From assembly GCA_019634415.1 (NCBI GenBank), contig JAHQVJ010000057.1:83495-147494 (forward strand): a DNA stretch of 64,000 bases, in the 5' to 3' direction. This document shows positions 32,419 through 42,390 of this stretch, in pieces (positions within the stretch are counted from its first letter, which is position 1; each line of letters begins with the position of its first letter). The translations under genes were made by a program, and so were the position numbers. The notes under the pieces are model-generated. The model saw nothing but the letters and a program-made list of their open reading frames with translations, ran no database searches and was not told the DNA's origin. This DNA comes from Myxococcales bacterium (lineage in GTDB: Bacteria; Myxococcota_A; UBA796; GCA-2862545).

Positions 32419-33323
32419 AAGAACGCCTGCTCGGGCCGCACGAGCGCGAGCACCGATCCGTTCCCCGACACCGACAGGTCTTCTGCCGCCGAGGGGGTGG
32501 TGGCCAGGTGACGTTGCTCGCCCGTGACCCCGTCGTGCAGCGCCACGGCGCCGTTGCCGTCGGGTAGTGCCATCACGATGGCCACGGCTGCCGTGTCGCC
32601 GGCGTCGTCCAGGGCCGTCACCGGTCCCGGTGTGTGCACGCTCCAGCGCTCCGAGCCGTCCAGCTCCAGCGCCGACACGCGCGCCTGGCCCACCGTGGCC
32701 ACGTAGAAGGCCTGTGCGCCCGGATCGAAGGCGACCAGATCGCCGTGGCGGTCGGCGGTCACCACCCACTCGCCGTCGGTGACGACGGTGTGCACGGCGT
32801 CGCCCACCACGGTGATGCCGGTGGCGGGATCGGTCTCCAGCTCCCCACCACAGGCGTCGAGGGTCACGTGCGCGCGCGAGTCGCCGTTCAGGCCGAGCCA
32901 GTGCACGTCGCAGGCCTCCGTGAGGCCCACCACGCCATCACGCGTGAGGCGACCCTCCACCACGCCCGTCAGCGCCAGGGGCACGTGGGTGTAGGTGCCG
33001 CCCGTCTTGTCGAGGACGTGAACGGTGTCCGGCACGGTGGCCACCAGGGTGATCTCGCCGAGCGTCGTCTCCTCGGCGTCCTGCACGTCCTCGTCTTCGC
33101 CGGGCAGGTCGTAGTCGCCGGTGACGTTGCCCGTGTGGGTGTCGAAGGGGCAGTTGGACCCGAACATGCCGGCGTGACCTTCGTCGCCGCTTTGATGCAG
33201 CACCAGCCCGTTGGTGCGGCCGTCGAAGGTGGAGCGGTACTGCAGCGTGGCATCGGGCTGTACGGCTGAGCTGGCGCAGGCGCCGAGCAGGGTGATGGCG
33301 ATCGTGAACGAGAGGTTTCGCAT
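32400..33323 (-). CDS. lipoprotein with propeller-like domain
   Basis: This 307-residue lipoprotein (LSFTIAITLLGACASS) is preceded by a purine-rich site (GGGGGA). The mature part is beta-rich with blade-like repeats such as TLVATVPDTVHVLDKTGG, AVHTVVTDGEWVVTADRHG and VSALELDGSERWSVHTPG. These resemble PQQ/WD-type propellers. The C-terminus ends in QAFFYVLAP. I see no catalytic residues. A binding role in the envelope is plausible. Its 3' end overlaps the beta-helix surface protein gene by 19 bases in convergent orientation. Confidence 0.7.
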   Translation of the reverse strand: MRNLSFTIAITLLGACASSAVQPDATLQYRSTFDGRTNGLVLHQSGDEGHAGMFGSNCPFDTHTGNVTGDYDLPGEDEDVQDAEETTLGEITLVATVPDTVHVLDKTGGTYTHVPLALTGVVEGRLTRDGVVGLTEACDVHWLGLNGDSRAHVTLDACGGELETDPATGITVVGDAVHTVVTDGEWVVTADRHGDLVAFDPGAQAFYVATVGQARVSALELDGSERWSVHTPGPVTALDDAGDTAAVAIVMALPDGNGAVALHDGVTGEQRHLATTPSAAEDLSVSGNGSVLALVRPEQAFFYVLAP

Positions 33324-33359
33324 GGAGGTCCCCCAAGGGTCACACCTTCGACCCGCCAG

Positions 33360-34385
33360 GTGGCGTTCACGAAAAAGCGCGGGTGTGGGGAGGGCCTGTT
33401 GTGGATCGTGGCAGCATCGATCGCGTGGACGGCGTCGGCGACCGAGGTGCGCACGCGATCGGCTCCCCAGCTGCTGCTGGGAGGGGGGGCGGTGATGGGA
33501 GGTATGCTGGGGCCCCGCATGCTGACCAGCGGGTTCTCTCCTTCGTTGTTGGCGGCCCACGACCACGGGCTGGGACCGATCCGGGCCACGGTGGGGGCGG
33601 TCACGGCGCCCACCTTCGGCTGGGTGGCGGCGGACGAGACAGCGGGGATCGCGCTGGCGATGTTCGACGTGGGGGTGTCGGTGGGGGACGAGCGCTTTCG
33701 CGCCGGGGTCTTCGCCACCGGGGGATTCCTGGCGGCTGGATTGGGGATTCGGGCGGTGGTCACCCCCTTCGATGCCCCGGGTGGGCATCGGCGTGGTTTC
33801 GAGGCGCGCCTGACGTGGTTCACCCCTCGCAGTGGCGCGATGGGGCTGTACTACGTGCAGACGGTGCGCGGCACGGGTCAGCGGACTCGGGAGGTGTCCC
33901 GCCCTAGGCGAGGGGGATTCTGTGCCCGCTTCACGGTGGGGTTCGGGGCGGCGGCCACGGCGTCGAGCACCGAGCGATCCTGGGAGTTCGTGGGCTCGGA
34001 CGAGCCGTTCCAGCTCACGGGCTCGCCCGCGCTGGTGGTGGCCTGTGAGCAGGGAGGCCGCACCGGGGGCTGGCACGTGGGGGCGGAGACCGCGCCGTGG
34101 GCATTTCACCGGGTGCCCACCGACGACGGAGGCGCCGACCGAAAGCTGCACCACATGGGGTCGATGACGGCGGGCGCCTATCTGGGCGCCGGCGCAGCCC
34201 GAGTCGGCGTGATCGGCACGGCCGGTGTGTGGACCCTGGGGGGCGGGGTGCGAGCCGTGCTCTCGCCGTTCGCAGCGCGGGACGGATCGCGGCACGGGCT
34301 CGAGCTGCGGGCGCTGGCGTTGGTGCCTTCGGCGCCAGCGGTGGAGGCGATGGCGCTGTACCACCTGTGGTTCGATCCGCGCTGA
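33360..34385 (+). CDS. secreted beta-barrel-like protein of unknown function
   Basis: The 341-residue protein starts at GTG 33360 and has an Ala-rich signal peptide (WIVAASIAWTASATEV). The mature sequence alternates hydrophobic and polar residues with many glycines (APQLLLGGGAVMGGMLG, DVGVSVGDERFRAGVFATGG, GVIGTAGVWTLGGGVRAVLS). It ends in an aromatic-rich ALYHLWFDPR. This fits an outer-membrane beta-barrel of about ten strands. No family is recognised. The divergent gene at 33323 leaves only 36 bases for promoters. Confidence 0.62.
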   Translation: MAFTKKRGCGEGLLWIVAASIAWTASATEVRTRSAPQLLLGGGAVMGGMLGPRMLTSGFSPSLLAAHDHGLGPIRATVGAVTAPTFGWVAADETAGIALAMFDVGVSVGDERFRAGVFATGGFLAAGLGIRAVVTPFDAPGGHRRGFEARLTWFTPRSGAMGLYYVQTVRGTGQRTREVSRPRRGGFCARFTVGFGAAATASSTERSWEFVGSDEPFQLTGSPALVVACEQGGRTGGWHVGAETAPWAFHRVPTDDGGADRKLHHMGSMTAGAYLGAGAARVGVIGTAGVWTLGGGVRAVLSPFAARDGSRHGLELRALALVPSAPAVEAMALYHLWFDPR

Positions 34386-34466
34386 CGGGCAGGCGGGGCT
34401 CACCGCGGAGGCGAGGTGCTTGGCGAACCACGGCGCAGCGGTGTAGGTGTCCGAGGAGGTTCCGCC

Positions 34467-34979
34467 ATGTCTCCCGAAGAGCAGCAGGCGATACTGAAGG
34501 TGCTACGCGAAGCGCCGCTCTCCGTGGAAGCGCGGCGTGCGGTGGGGCGTACACCGTGCCGAGCGTTCGTGCGGCCCGTGCTCCGGCTCGTCCGCTCGGG
34601 TTGGCATCAGGTGGATTTCGACGCGTGGAAGGCCTTCGACGTGGGGTTCTCGAGGCAGCTGGTGGAGGCCGTGGTGGTTCAGGCGAAGCGCTTTCGCCAC
34701 CCCACGCCCGCGCTGTTCTTCTGTGCGGCCTGGGCGCGGCACTTCGATGGAGGGGACTCGGCCTGGCGCCAGTTCGCGCTCACGGTCAACCACGCGCTGT
34801 CGACACCGAGGCCTCCAGGGTGGATGTGGAGCTTGGACCCAGCGCTGCACGTCTACTTCGAGCACTTCTCCCTCGAGGTCGAGGAGGCCGAGCGTGTGAA
34901 CGGATTTCTCGACCAGCTGGACCGAGCGCCCCCGTTCCAGCGGCTGCCTCGAGCCCTCGCCTCACCTCCGTGGATGTGA
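34467..34979 (+). CDS. hypothetical cytoplasmic protein
   Basis: The 170-residue protein has an excellent ribosome binding site (GAGGAGG before ATG 34467). The composition is rich in Arg, Trp and Phe (LVRSGWHQVDFDAWKAFDVGF, ALFFCAAWARHF, SLDPALHVYFEHFSLEVEEA) and helical, with no membrane segment, signal peptide or motif I recognise. Its 3' end overlaps the convergent lipoprotein gene by 18 bases. Confidence 0.6.
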   Translation: MSPEEQQAILKVLREAPLSVEARRAVGRTPCRAFVRPVLRLVRSGWHQVDFDAWKAFDVGFSRQLVEAVVVQAKRFRHPTPALFFCAAWARHFDGGDSAWRQFALTVNHALSTPRPPGWMWSLDPALHVYFEHFSLEVEEAERVNGFLDQLDRAPPFQRLPRALASPPWM

Positions 34980-35756
34980 GGAGCCGCGAGTCGCACCGCG
35001 TCGAACATGCTCGACGAAGGTGGCCCAGGGCATGCCGTCGGCGATGGCCACGTCCGACCGCACGCGCGGGGCGTGCGGGTGTCGACAGTCGGAGTCGATT
35101 GGAGACCCGATCAGATCGAAGGGCTCGCTGCTCTGAACGACTCTGCTGCCGAACGGGGGAAGTCCGGCGAGAACGTGGTCCCCGAACACGATGGGTGCGA
35201 TGATCTCCCGAGCAGGTCCGGGCCCGACCGTGCCGCAGAATCTGCCCTGCTCGCGGAGGAATGCGAGCTCGCTGGGGCGGCACAGCGACCAGCGGTCCCG
35301 GAATCCCGCGTGACTCCGTCGCGCTGGGCTGCGGGCCCTCCGGGAGTGTCGAAGGTGGAACACCGCGTGCTGACCGGTGCGCATCTGTGCTTGCGTGCCG
35401 TCGAGCTCGAGGGAGAGGTGCTGTGGCACCGACGGGTCCACCGCGAGGAAGAGGGTCTCCTCCACGTCGATCACGGCGCGCCCCTCTTCTGCGTCGATGT
35501 CGACAATTCGCGCCAACACCGCCGCATCGCAGCGGTCCCTCATGATCTCGATGTCGGTGTGCCAGTGCACGCAGTGATCCGGGCGCTCGTTCCGCACGGG
35601 ACTGGCGTGCAACCACTCCTCGCAGTCGAGGGGCACCTGACGCTCCCACGGCGAGACGGTGCACGCAGACACGTCTGCGTCGGCACGTTGTGGGGGAAAC
35701 GGGTCGGGGTCTGGGACCGGGTGTGTGCCACAGCAGAGCAGAGCAGCCAACAGCAT
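34962..35756 (-). CDS. lipoprotein of unknown function carrying a palindromic repeat
   Basis: The protein has 264 residues from ATG 35756 (AGGGG upstream), with lipobox LLAALLCCGTH and a Pro/Asp linker. The mature part holds a Cys-rich start (VSACTVSPWERQVPLDCEEW), then VLARIVDIDAEEGRAVIDVE, a beta-strand pair like a carbohydrate-binding or TIMP-like domain. The 28-base palindromic element (35298-35325) is read here as ARRSHAGFR, a different frame from copy 1, in an Arg-rich linker. The second half reads FCGTVGPGPAREIIAPIVFG. Confidence 0.62.
   Translation of the reverse strand: MLLAALLCCGTHPVPDPDPFPPQRADADVSACTVSPWERQVPLDCEEWLHASPVRNERPDHCVHWHTDIEIMRDRCDAAVLARIVDIDAEEGRAVIDVEETLFLAVDPSVPQHLSLELDGTQAQMRTGQHAVFHLRHSRRARSPARRSHAGFRDRWSLCRPSELAFLREQGRFCGTVGPGPAREIIAPIVFGDHVLAGLPPFGSRVVQSSEPFDLIGSPIDSDCRHPHAPRVRSDVAIADGMPWATFVEHVRRGATRGSSHPRR
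35298..35325. repeat. 28-base palindromic element, copy 2 (inside a reading frame)
   Basis: It is identical to 10156-10183 except that the stem reads GCGTGAC-TCC-GTCGCGC. The C-to-T change turns one G-C pair into a G-T pair and keeps the hairpin. It is translated in a different frame from copy 1, within a lipoprotein gene. Confidence 0.7.
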
Positions 35757-35829
35757 GATCACCCCTGTTTGGTCGATCCTAGCTGAGGTCTGTCCGGCGC
35801 GTCTGGTTCCGTTTTGGCAACTCCTGGGT

Positions 35830-37209
35830 TCAGCCGATGTGCTTCACCAGCTCGTCGCGCAGGGCCATCAGCGCGGTCAGCCGCTCCTCCACGAGCGTCT
35901 CCTGGTGGCGGTAGCTCATCTCCTGGCCCAGGGGCACCAGCATCGACAGCGCCTGGTTGCGCACCCTGTGTCGCAGGGCGTCGAGCTCGTCGATCAGCTC
36001 GTCCAGCGGAGCGAGGCTGTCGGGGCGGTACTCCGCCGCCGTCATCTCCCGGATCTCGTCGGAGACGTTGGTGCCGAGCAGATCGGCGCTCCGACTCTCG
36101 AGGCTGTTGCGGTTGGCGTCGATCTGCCACAGCCGGAACTTGTGGCCCAGCGTCATCAGGTTCATGCTGATGGAGATCACCATGGCCAGCTGGATGAGGT
36201 TGCTCAACGGGATGATGTTGGCCAGCCACGGGGCGTACAGGTCGAGCAGCTCCGGACCACCGTTCGCGAAGTAGGTGGTGGCGGCTTCGTTCTCGGGAAG
36301 CCCCGTCTTGTTGGGGATGGACAGGTTGTGCTGGATGATCTCCGGGTACACGGTCTCCAGCAGCGTCATCACCCCCATGGTCTCGGTGCGCGACGAGCAG
36401 CCGTTGCCCAGCAGCAGCGTGTCCACCACGAGCAGGTGGCGCGAGGTGGGAGGAACGACCAGGAAGGGGTCGTAGTAGCCGGCGGGCATCACCTCGGACC
36501 GCACGATGGGCAGGTGCTCGGCGATGGACCGAGCGTGCTCGAAGCTCGCGATCTGGAGCCCCTTCTTGCGCACGGCCTCGTCGATGTAGGTGGCGTTGGG
36601 CACGATGACGAACATGGCCAGATCGAGCTCGCCACGCTCCGCCATGGCCATCTGGTCGGCCACGGCGTGGTGCTCCAGGGTGACGTCGAGGTCTTGGAAG
36701 CCACGCGAGGCGAAGAGGGCGCTCGCCAAGCTCGCCGTGCCGCTCCCCTCGGGACCGATGCCGATGCGCTTGCCCTCCAGATCGGCCACCATCCCGATGG
36801 AGGCTGCTTCCTTGCCCAGGAAGAGCACCGACTCCGACTCTGGCAGGCGGGCGAGCAGCTCCAACCCCTCCTCGGGGAAGGGAATCCCGTCCTGGGTCAG
36901 GGCGAAGGAGGCCTCGCAGCTCTCGGTGGCCGCAGCCAGCCTCTCGATGTTGTCGAGGGAGCCCTGGGTGGAGACGTTGTCCACCGTGCCGTTCTGCTCG
37001 GCGGCCTCGGCCTTCGCTCGCTCCACCACGGCGTAGTAGTTGCCCTGGGGCGAGCCCGAGAGCACGGCCACGTCGACGTGGGACAGATCGGGGTCCAGGT
37101 CGAGGATCGCGAAGGTGACAGTGAGGAGCGCGAGCACGCTCGCCACGATGCCGACGCGAATCCAGGGGCTCATGCCCTTCCGCTTCTTCGGGACTGACTG
37201 CGCTGCCAT
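35830..37209 (-). CDS. TAXI-type TRAP solute-binding protein, membrane-anchored
   Basis: The 459-residue protein has an N-terminal membrane anchor (WIRVGIVASVLALLTVTFAI). A TAXI-family binding domain follows: VDVAVLSGSPQGNYYAVVE, VDNVSTQGSLDNIERL, KRIGIGPEGSGTASLASALF, and LDLAMFVIVPNATYIDEAV. TAXI proteins usually capture organic acids for TRAP permeases, but no permease gene is adjacent. The C-terminus adds a second hydrophobic stretch (LIQLAMVISISMNLM) and a helical coiled-coil-like tail (LAPLDELIDELDALRHR). Such extended TAXI proteins occur elsewhere without permeases and may be sensors (inference). Confidence 0.83.
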   Translation of the reverse strand: MAAQSVPKKRKGMSPWIRVGIVASVLALLTVTFAILDLDPDLSHVDVAVLSGSPQGNYYAVVERAKAEAAEQNGTVDNVSTQGSLDNIERLAAATESCEASFALTQDGIPFPEEGLELLARLPESESVLFLGKEAASIGMVADLEGKRIGIGPEGSGTASLASALFASRGFQDLDVTLEHHAVADQMAMAERGELDLAMFVIVPNATYIDEAVRKKGLQIASFEHARSIAEHLPIVRSEVMPAGYYDPFLVVPPTSRHLLVVDTLLLGNGCSSRTETMGVMTLLETVYPEIIQHNLSIPNKTGLPENEAATTYFANGGPELLDLYAPWLANIIPLSNLIQLAMVISISMNLMTLGHKFRLWQIDANRNSLESRSADLLGTNVSDEIREMTAAEYRPDSLAPLDELIDELDALRHRVRNQALSMLVPLGQEMSYRHQETLVEERLTALMALRDELVKHIG

Positions 37210-37315
37210 GAGGTTCGCCCTCCGGCGCGCCGATTAACCGGGCCAGGTCGTGCTGCCCTGCCGGCGACGTCAGGTTCCGACCGGTCTTGCGAACACCACG
37301 ATCGGGAGGACGGTC

Positions 37316-38848
<1,533 letters not shown>

Positions 38849-38858
38849 CTTGCCAACC

Positions 38859-38884
38859 TTTAGACATTTAGCTAAATGTCTAAA
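38859..38884. promoter_or_regulatory. perfect 26-base palindrome, operator of the ArsR operon
   Basis: The arm TTTAGACATTTAG is followed directly by its exact reverse complement CTAAATGTCTAAA, ending one base before the GTG at 38886. Such near-perfect dyads of 20-30 bases are the operators of ArsR/SmtB and SdpR-type repressors. A TTGCCA (38850-38855) with TAAATG (38873-38878) at 17-base spacing could be the promoter. The operator would then cover its -10 element, and the mRNA would begin almost at the start codon (leaderless). Confidence 0.8.
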
Positions 38885-38885
38885 C

Positions 38886-39173
38886 GTGAGCATCTTCAAG
38901 GCCATCGCCCATCCCATTCGTCGCCGCGTGCTGCAGCTGCTGCGCGACGGCCCGTTGACCGCCGGAGAGCTGGCAGGTGCCTTCGCCGTCTCCAAGCCCA
39001 CCATGTCCAAGCACTTCGCGCTGCTGCGGGAGGCGGGGCTGGTGTCGGTGGAGAAGCAGGGCCGGGAGCTGGTCTACCAGCTCGAGACGTCCGTGCTCGA
39101 GGAGGCGTTGGCCGCCTTCGCCGAGTCGGTGGGGCTCACGGAGCCCACAACCAACGAGGAGGTGTCGACGTGA
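38886..39173 (+). CDS. ArsR-family repressor, SdpR-like
   Basis: This is a 95-residue winged-helix repressor. FKAIAHPIRRRVLQLLRDGP is followed by LTAGELAGAFAVSKPTMSKHFALLREAGLV (helix-turn-helix) and SVEKQGRELVYQLET (wing). It lacks the metal-binding Cys motif of arsenic sensors, as do SdpR-type autorepressors. The start is GTG 38886, directly after the palindromic operator; the TTG at 38850 would put the operator inside the coding sequence. The gene overlaps the membrane protein gene by four bases (GTGA). It probably represses its own operon and is regulated through the neighbouring membrane protein, as in Bacillus SdpR/SdpI (inference). Confidence 0.88.
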   Translation: MSIFKAIAHPIRRRVLQLLRDGPLTAGELAGAFAVSKPTMSKHFALLREAGLVSVEKQGRELVYQLETSVLEEALAAFAESVGLTEPTTNEEVST

Positions 39174-39742
39174 CGCGTCGTTCGATTTCGCCCTGGTCCG
39201 TCGTCTTGGCAGCGGGGGTGGCGGCTGTCCTGCTCCTGGGGCTGGGCAAGAAGCTCGACGTGGTGGATCCCGAGGTGGCTCGCCGCGGGGTGGGCTTCTG
39301 CCTGTCCATGCTGCTGGTGGTCGCGGGCAACGTGTACCCGAAGTGGCTGCCTCCGCCGTCGCAGCGCACGGCCCCTGGGCCTGCGGCTCGCTTCGATCGA
39401 TGGCTGGGCCAGAGCATGGTGCTGGTGGGTGGGGCCTTGGCTGTCCTGTGGTGGTTGCTGCCGGCGGCCGCCTTGTTTCCGGTGGCGGGGATGGTGGGTG
39501 TCGCGGCCTCCGGGCTCGTGACCACCAGGTGGGTGAGCCGGGGGGAGTTGCCTGCTCTGGCCGCGCCCCAGGGGCTGTTGCTGCAGCTGTTCGTGGCCGT
39601 GGGTTGGGTGCACGCGATGTTCCTCGCAGATGCGGCCCTCGGAGATGCGGCGGCGCAGTGGGTGGCCATCGGCTATCCGCTGGTCCACGGGGTTCTGCTC
39701 GCCCTCGCCGCCAGGTCGCGCGCGCCTGCTGCGTCGTCGTGA
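39170..39742 (+). CDS. SdpI-like multi-spanning membrane protein
   Basis: The 190-residue protein starts at GTG 39170 within the stop of the repressor gene and has GAGGAGG upstream. Five to six hydrophobic segments can be counted (WSVVLAAGVAAVLLLGL, GVGFCLSMLLVVAGNVYP, MVLVGGALAVLWWLLPAAAL, FPVAGMVGVAASGLV, LLLQLFVAVGWVHAMFL, AIGYPLVHGVLLAL). The sequence VVAGNVYPKWLPP resembles the GNxxPKxxPN signature of SdpI/DUF1648 proteins, and R-x-DRWLGQSM fits the following loop. In Bacillus SdpI is both an immunity protein and a sensor that sequesters SdpR. A similar role here is inferred. Its stop overlaps the serpin start (TGATG). Confidence 0.7.
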   Translation: MTRRSISPWSVVLAAGVAAVLLLGLGKKLDVVDPEVARRGVGFCLSMLLVVAGNVYPKWLPPPSQRTAPGPAARFDRWLGQSMVLVGGALAVLWWLLPAAALFPVAGMVGVAASGLVTTRWVSRGELPALAAPQGLLLQLFVAVGWVHAMFLADAALGDAAAQWVAIGYPLVHGVLLALAARSRAPAASS

Positions 39743-40878
39743 TGCGTGGAGACGCGAGCGCGCAGGCATGGGCCCTACAGCTGTGGCGGCATGCCGCACC
39801 TGCGCAGGGCAACGTCGCTCTGTCGCCGGCCTCTCTGCGGGTGGCCCTCGACATGACCCGAGCGGGTGCCAGGGGGCGCACCCGCGCCGAGCTGTCGCAG
39901 GTGCTGTGCCTGCCCGACGACGCCGTCCAACGCGTTCCGGCGGCGCTGCGTCAGTGGCTGGATGCCGCGGAATCGCCTGCGGTCGCGGTTCGCTTCGCCA
40001 ACCGGATCTACGGTGATCTGTCCGTGCCTCTGCGGCAGGCCTTCGTCGAGGTCAGCCTCGCCCGCTGGGACGCTGCCGTGGAGCGGTTGGACATTCGGAG
40101 CGATCCCGAGGCCGCCCGGCAGACGATCAACACCTGGGTGCTGGAGCGTACCGAGCGGCACGTCCGCGACCTGATCCCGGAGGGTGGCGTGGACCGCCAG
40201 ACCCGGATGGCTCTGGTCAACGCACTGTACTTCGCGGCCCAATGGCAGACACCGTTCTCCGAGGCCCGCACCACAGCAGCGGACTTCCACGTGGACGGAA
40301 CACGCGTTGCTTCGGTGCCCACCATGGCGCACACGGGCTTCTTCCAGTGCGTGGATGCCGGCTCGCACGAGGCGGTTCGGCTGCTCTATGCTGGCGCTCG
40401 GTTCGCGCTGACCTTGCTCGTCCCCAAAGAACGTGCAGAGTTGCTCGCGCTGGAGCGTGCTGTCGATCTTCGGGTGCTCGGCCGGCTGGACGCTCCGGAC
40501 ACGATGGAGCGTCTGGATCTGCGCCTGCCCAGGTTTCGGCTGTCGGCACCCTCGCTGAACGTGGCCGATGCGCTGAAGGAGATGGGTGCGAAGCTGCCCT
40601 TCGATCCGGAGCATGCGGACTTCACGGAGATGTCCGACCCAGTCGACCCAGCGGATCGCCTGGTGATCGGACCGGTCTACCACCAGGCGTCGGTGGAGGT
40701 GGACGAGCAGGGCACGGTGGCTGCTGCGGGGTCGGCGGTTCTCATGTTGCGTGCGGGCTCGGCACGAGCTGCTGCACCCCGTGTGCTCGCGGTGGATCGA
40801 CCGTTCCTGTTCGTCGTCGAGGACGTGGCGACCCACAGCCCCCTGTTCCTGGGCCGAGTCACGGATCCGACGGCGTGA
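39742..40878 (+). CDS. serpin (serine protease inhibitor)
   Basis: The 378-residue protein is a complete serpin without a signal peptide. Family landmarks are GNVALSPASLRVALDMTRAG, NRIYGDLSVPLRQAF, INTWVLERTERHVRDLIPEG, MALVNALYFAAQW and the C-terminal VDRPFLFVVEDVATHSPLFLG. The reactive-centre loop begins VDEQGTVAAAGSAV: Glu at P17, Gly at P15, Thr at P14 and small residues after it, the hinge of an inhibitory serpin. P1 is probably Ala or the neighbouring Arg of LMLRAGSAR. It inhibits a protease by trapping it. The start overlaps the membrane-protein stop by one base, so all three genes are translated in a coupled way. Confidence 0.93.
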   Translation: MRGDASAQAWALQLWRHAAPAQGNVALSPASLRVALDMTRAGARGRTRAELSQVLCLPDDAVQRVPAALRQWLDAAESPAVAVRFANRIYGDLSVPLRQAFVEVSLARWDAAVERLDIRSDPEAARQTINTWVLERTERHVRDLIPEGGVDRQTRMALVNALYFAAQWQTPFSEARTTAADFHVDGTRVASVPTMAHTGFFQCVDAGSHEAVRLLYAGARFALTLLVPKERAELLALERAVDLRVLGRLDAPDTMERLDLRLPRFRLSAPSLNVADALKEMGAKLPFDPEHADFTEMSDPVDPADRLVIGPVYHQASVEVDEQGTVAAAGSAVLMLRAGSARAAAPRVLAVDRPFLFVVEDVATHSPLFLGRVTDPTA

Positions 40879-40884
40879 TCCGTG
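40860..40884. terminator. hairpin at the end of the serpin operon
   Basis: CACGGATC (40860-40867) pairs perfectly with GATCCGTG (40877-40884) around a nine-base loop. The serpin stop TGA is 40876-40878 and the reverse stop begins at 40885, so the stem occupies the whole convergent junction. No T-tract is present; it is a candidate bidirectional terminator. Confidence 0.55.
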
Positions 40885-42390
40885 TCACGGTGCGCACAGG
40901 GAGGCGTCGATTCCTGCCGCTGCCACCGCTGCCGGGGAGCGGGGATCGGCAGCGTGTACACCGGCGACATCCACGCGATCGGTGGAGGTCCCGAGCGCCT
41001 CGTCGATGGCCTCGAGGAAGAAGTCGGCCACCAGCGCGTAGCCCGTGTCGGTGAAGTGCAGGCCGTCGAGGGTGACCAGGCCGCCCCACTGGCCTGGGCC
41101 CACGTCGACGTCCTCCACCACGAGGCGTCCCGACATCAGCTCGTCCACCTGTGCACTCAGCTCCACCACGTGCACGTTGTCGTGGGCCGAGGTGAGGCGG
41201 CGCAGCTCGTCGTTGGCGGCGAAGGTGATGTCGTCCACCTCGCCGATCAGCGCGTCGAACTCCGCGAGGGCTGCGGCGACCGCGGCCTTGGGGTCCACAC
41301 CATCGGCCTTGGCCGTCTCGGTGGCTTGGCGGATGGTCCGTGCACGCTTGACCTCGGCCAGGGGCAGCAAGCTCGGCCGCGGCAGTGTGGCCAGGAACAC
41401 CTCGGCGCCCGTGCTGGCCAGGCCGTCCACCAGCTCTGCCATGTAGGGGTACAGCTCCTCGGGAGGCGTGGCGTCGCTCGGGTCGATCCCGCCGCCACCC
41501 AGGATGGTGGGGATCAGGTCGTTGCCGTACATGTCGGTGGAGATCACCAGGGTCGGCTCCAGCGACTGCAGCAGCTCCAGCTGGCCGACGACCGGATCGG
41601 CCACGCCCCCGGAGGGCGCGTACACCAAGTGGCTCAGGAACGTGAGCCCGAAGTCCGACGGCCCCTCGACGATGTCGTCGAGATCGAGCCCGCCCACGGC
41701 CAGGTTCTGGACCTGCACGTCCGGATCGAGGCGTGCGTTGCGGTAGCTGAAGCCGGTGCCGTCCTCGTTGGCCAGCCCCGCCAGCACGTCGGTCAGGTTC
41801 TCGGTGATCGCCTCCGACGCATCGGGGATGTGGCACTCGGGCGGAGGTCCGACGTCGTCGAGCTGCAGTGACGGGATCAGGCCCTCGGGGGGCAGGGGGA
41901 TGGGGAAGAAGGCCGACAGGCCGCGAGCCACCTGCAGCGCGGGACTGTGCAGGGTGCCGTGGAAGGTGGGCACGCCGTCTTGCACGCCCTGGGTCAGGCT
42001 CGCCCCCACGGCGAACACGCGCTCGAACCGCGGATCGGTGGGACCCGTGAAGGCGATGGCCTCGTCCACCACGATGGGGGTGCCCTCCTCCTCGAGGAGG
42101 AGCTGCACCTGGGCGGGGCCCGAAGTGGGGCTTCCCTGCACCAGGAAGGTCAACGTGCCGTCGTCGAGGGCGAGCCTCAGGGCCGGCAGGCCTGCCACGG
42201 TGACGGCGACGCCTTCCAGGTCGTCGGGTAGCGACCCCTCCGTGAGGTCGAGGGCCACCTCGAAGTAGCCCGTGCTCGGGCCTGCGTCGGGCGTGAGCAC
42301 GAAGGGGGGGACTTCCTCCGGATCCGACACCAGCTCTTGCGGCTCGGCGCAGGCGAGGAGCCCACACGCTGCGAACCAACCCACTCTCAT
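40885..42390 (-). CDS. SGNH/GDSL-like esterase lipoprotein
   Basis: The 501-residue lipoprotein (MRVGWFAACGLLACAEP) has a site GGGGGG before ATG 42390. An N-terminal beta-rich domain (~residues 30-115) is followed by an SGNH hydrolase. The nucleophile is Ser131 in VFAVGASLTQGVQDG, VISTDMYGNDL looks like block III (xGND), and GLHFTDTGYALVADFF supplies the His (block V, HxxxxG). A Gly-rich loop GGGGIDPSD lies in between. It should deacylate an ester in the envelope or outside the cell. The length is larger than the usual 200-residue domain because of insertions. Confidence 0.8.
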   Translation of the reverse strand: MRVGWFAACGLLACAEPQELVSDPEEVPPFVLTPDAGPSTGYFEVALDLTEGSLPDDLEGVAVTVAGLPALRLALDDGTLTFLVQGSPTSGPAQVQLLLEEEGTPIVVDEAIAFTGPTDPRFERVFAVGASLTQGVQDGVPTFHGTLHSPALQVARGLSAFFPIPLPPEGLIPSLQLDDVGPPPECHIPDASEAITENLTDVLAGLANEDGTGFSYRNARLDPDVQVQNLAVGGLDLDDIVEGPSDFGLTFLSHLVYAPSGGVADPVVGQLELLQSLEPTLVISTDMYGNDLIPTILGGGGIDPSDATPPEELYPYMAELVDGLASTGAEVFLATLPRPSLLPLAEVKRARTIRQATETAKADGVDPKAAVAAALAEFDALIGEVDDITFAANDELRRLTSAHDNVHVVELSAQVDELMSGRLVVEDVDVGPGQWGGLVTLDGLHFTDTGYALVADFFLEAIDEALGTSTDRVDVAGVHAADPRSPAAVAAAGIDASLCAP

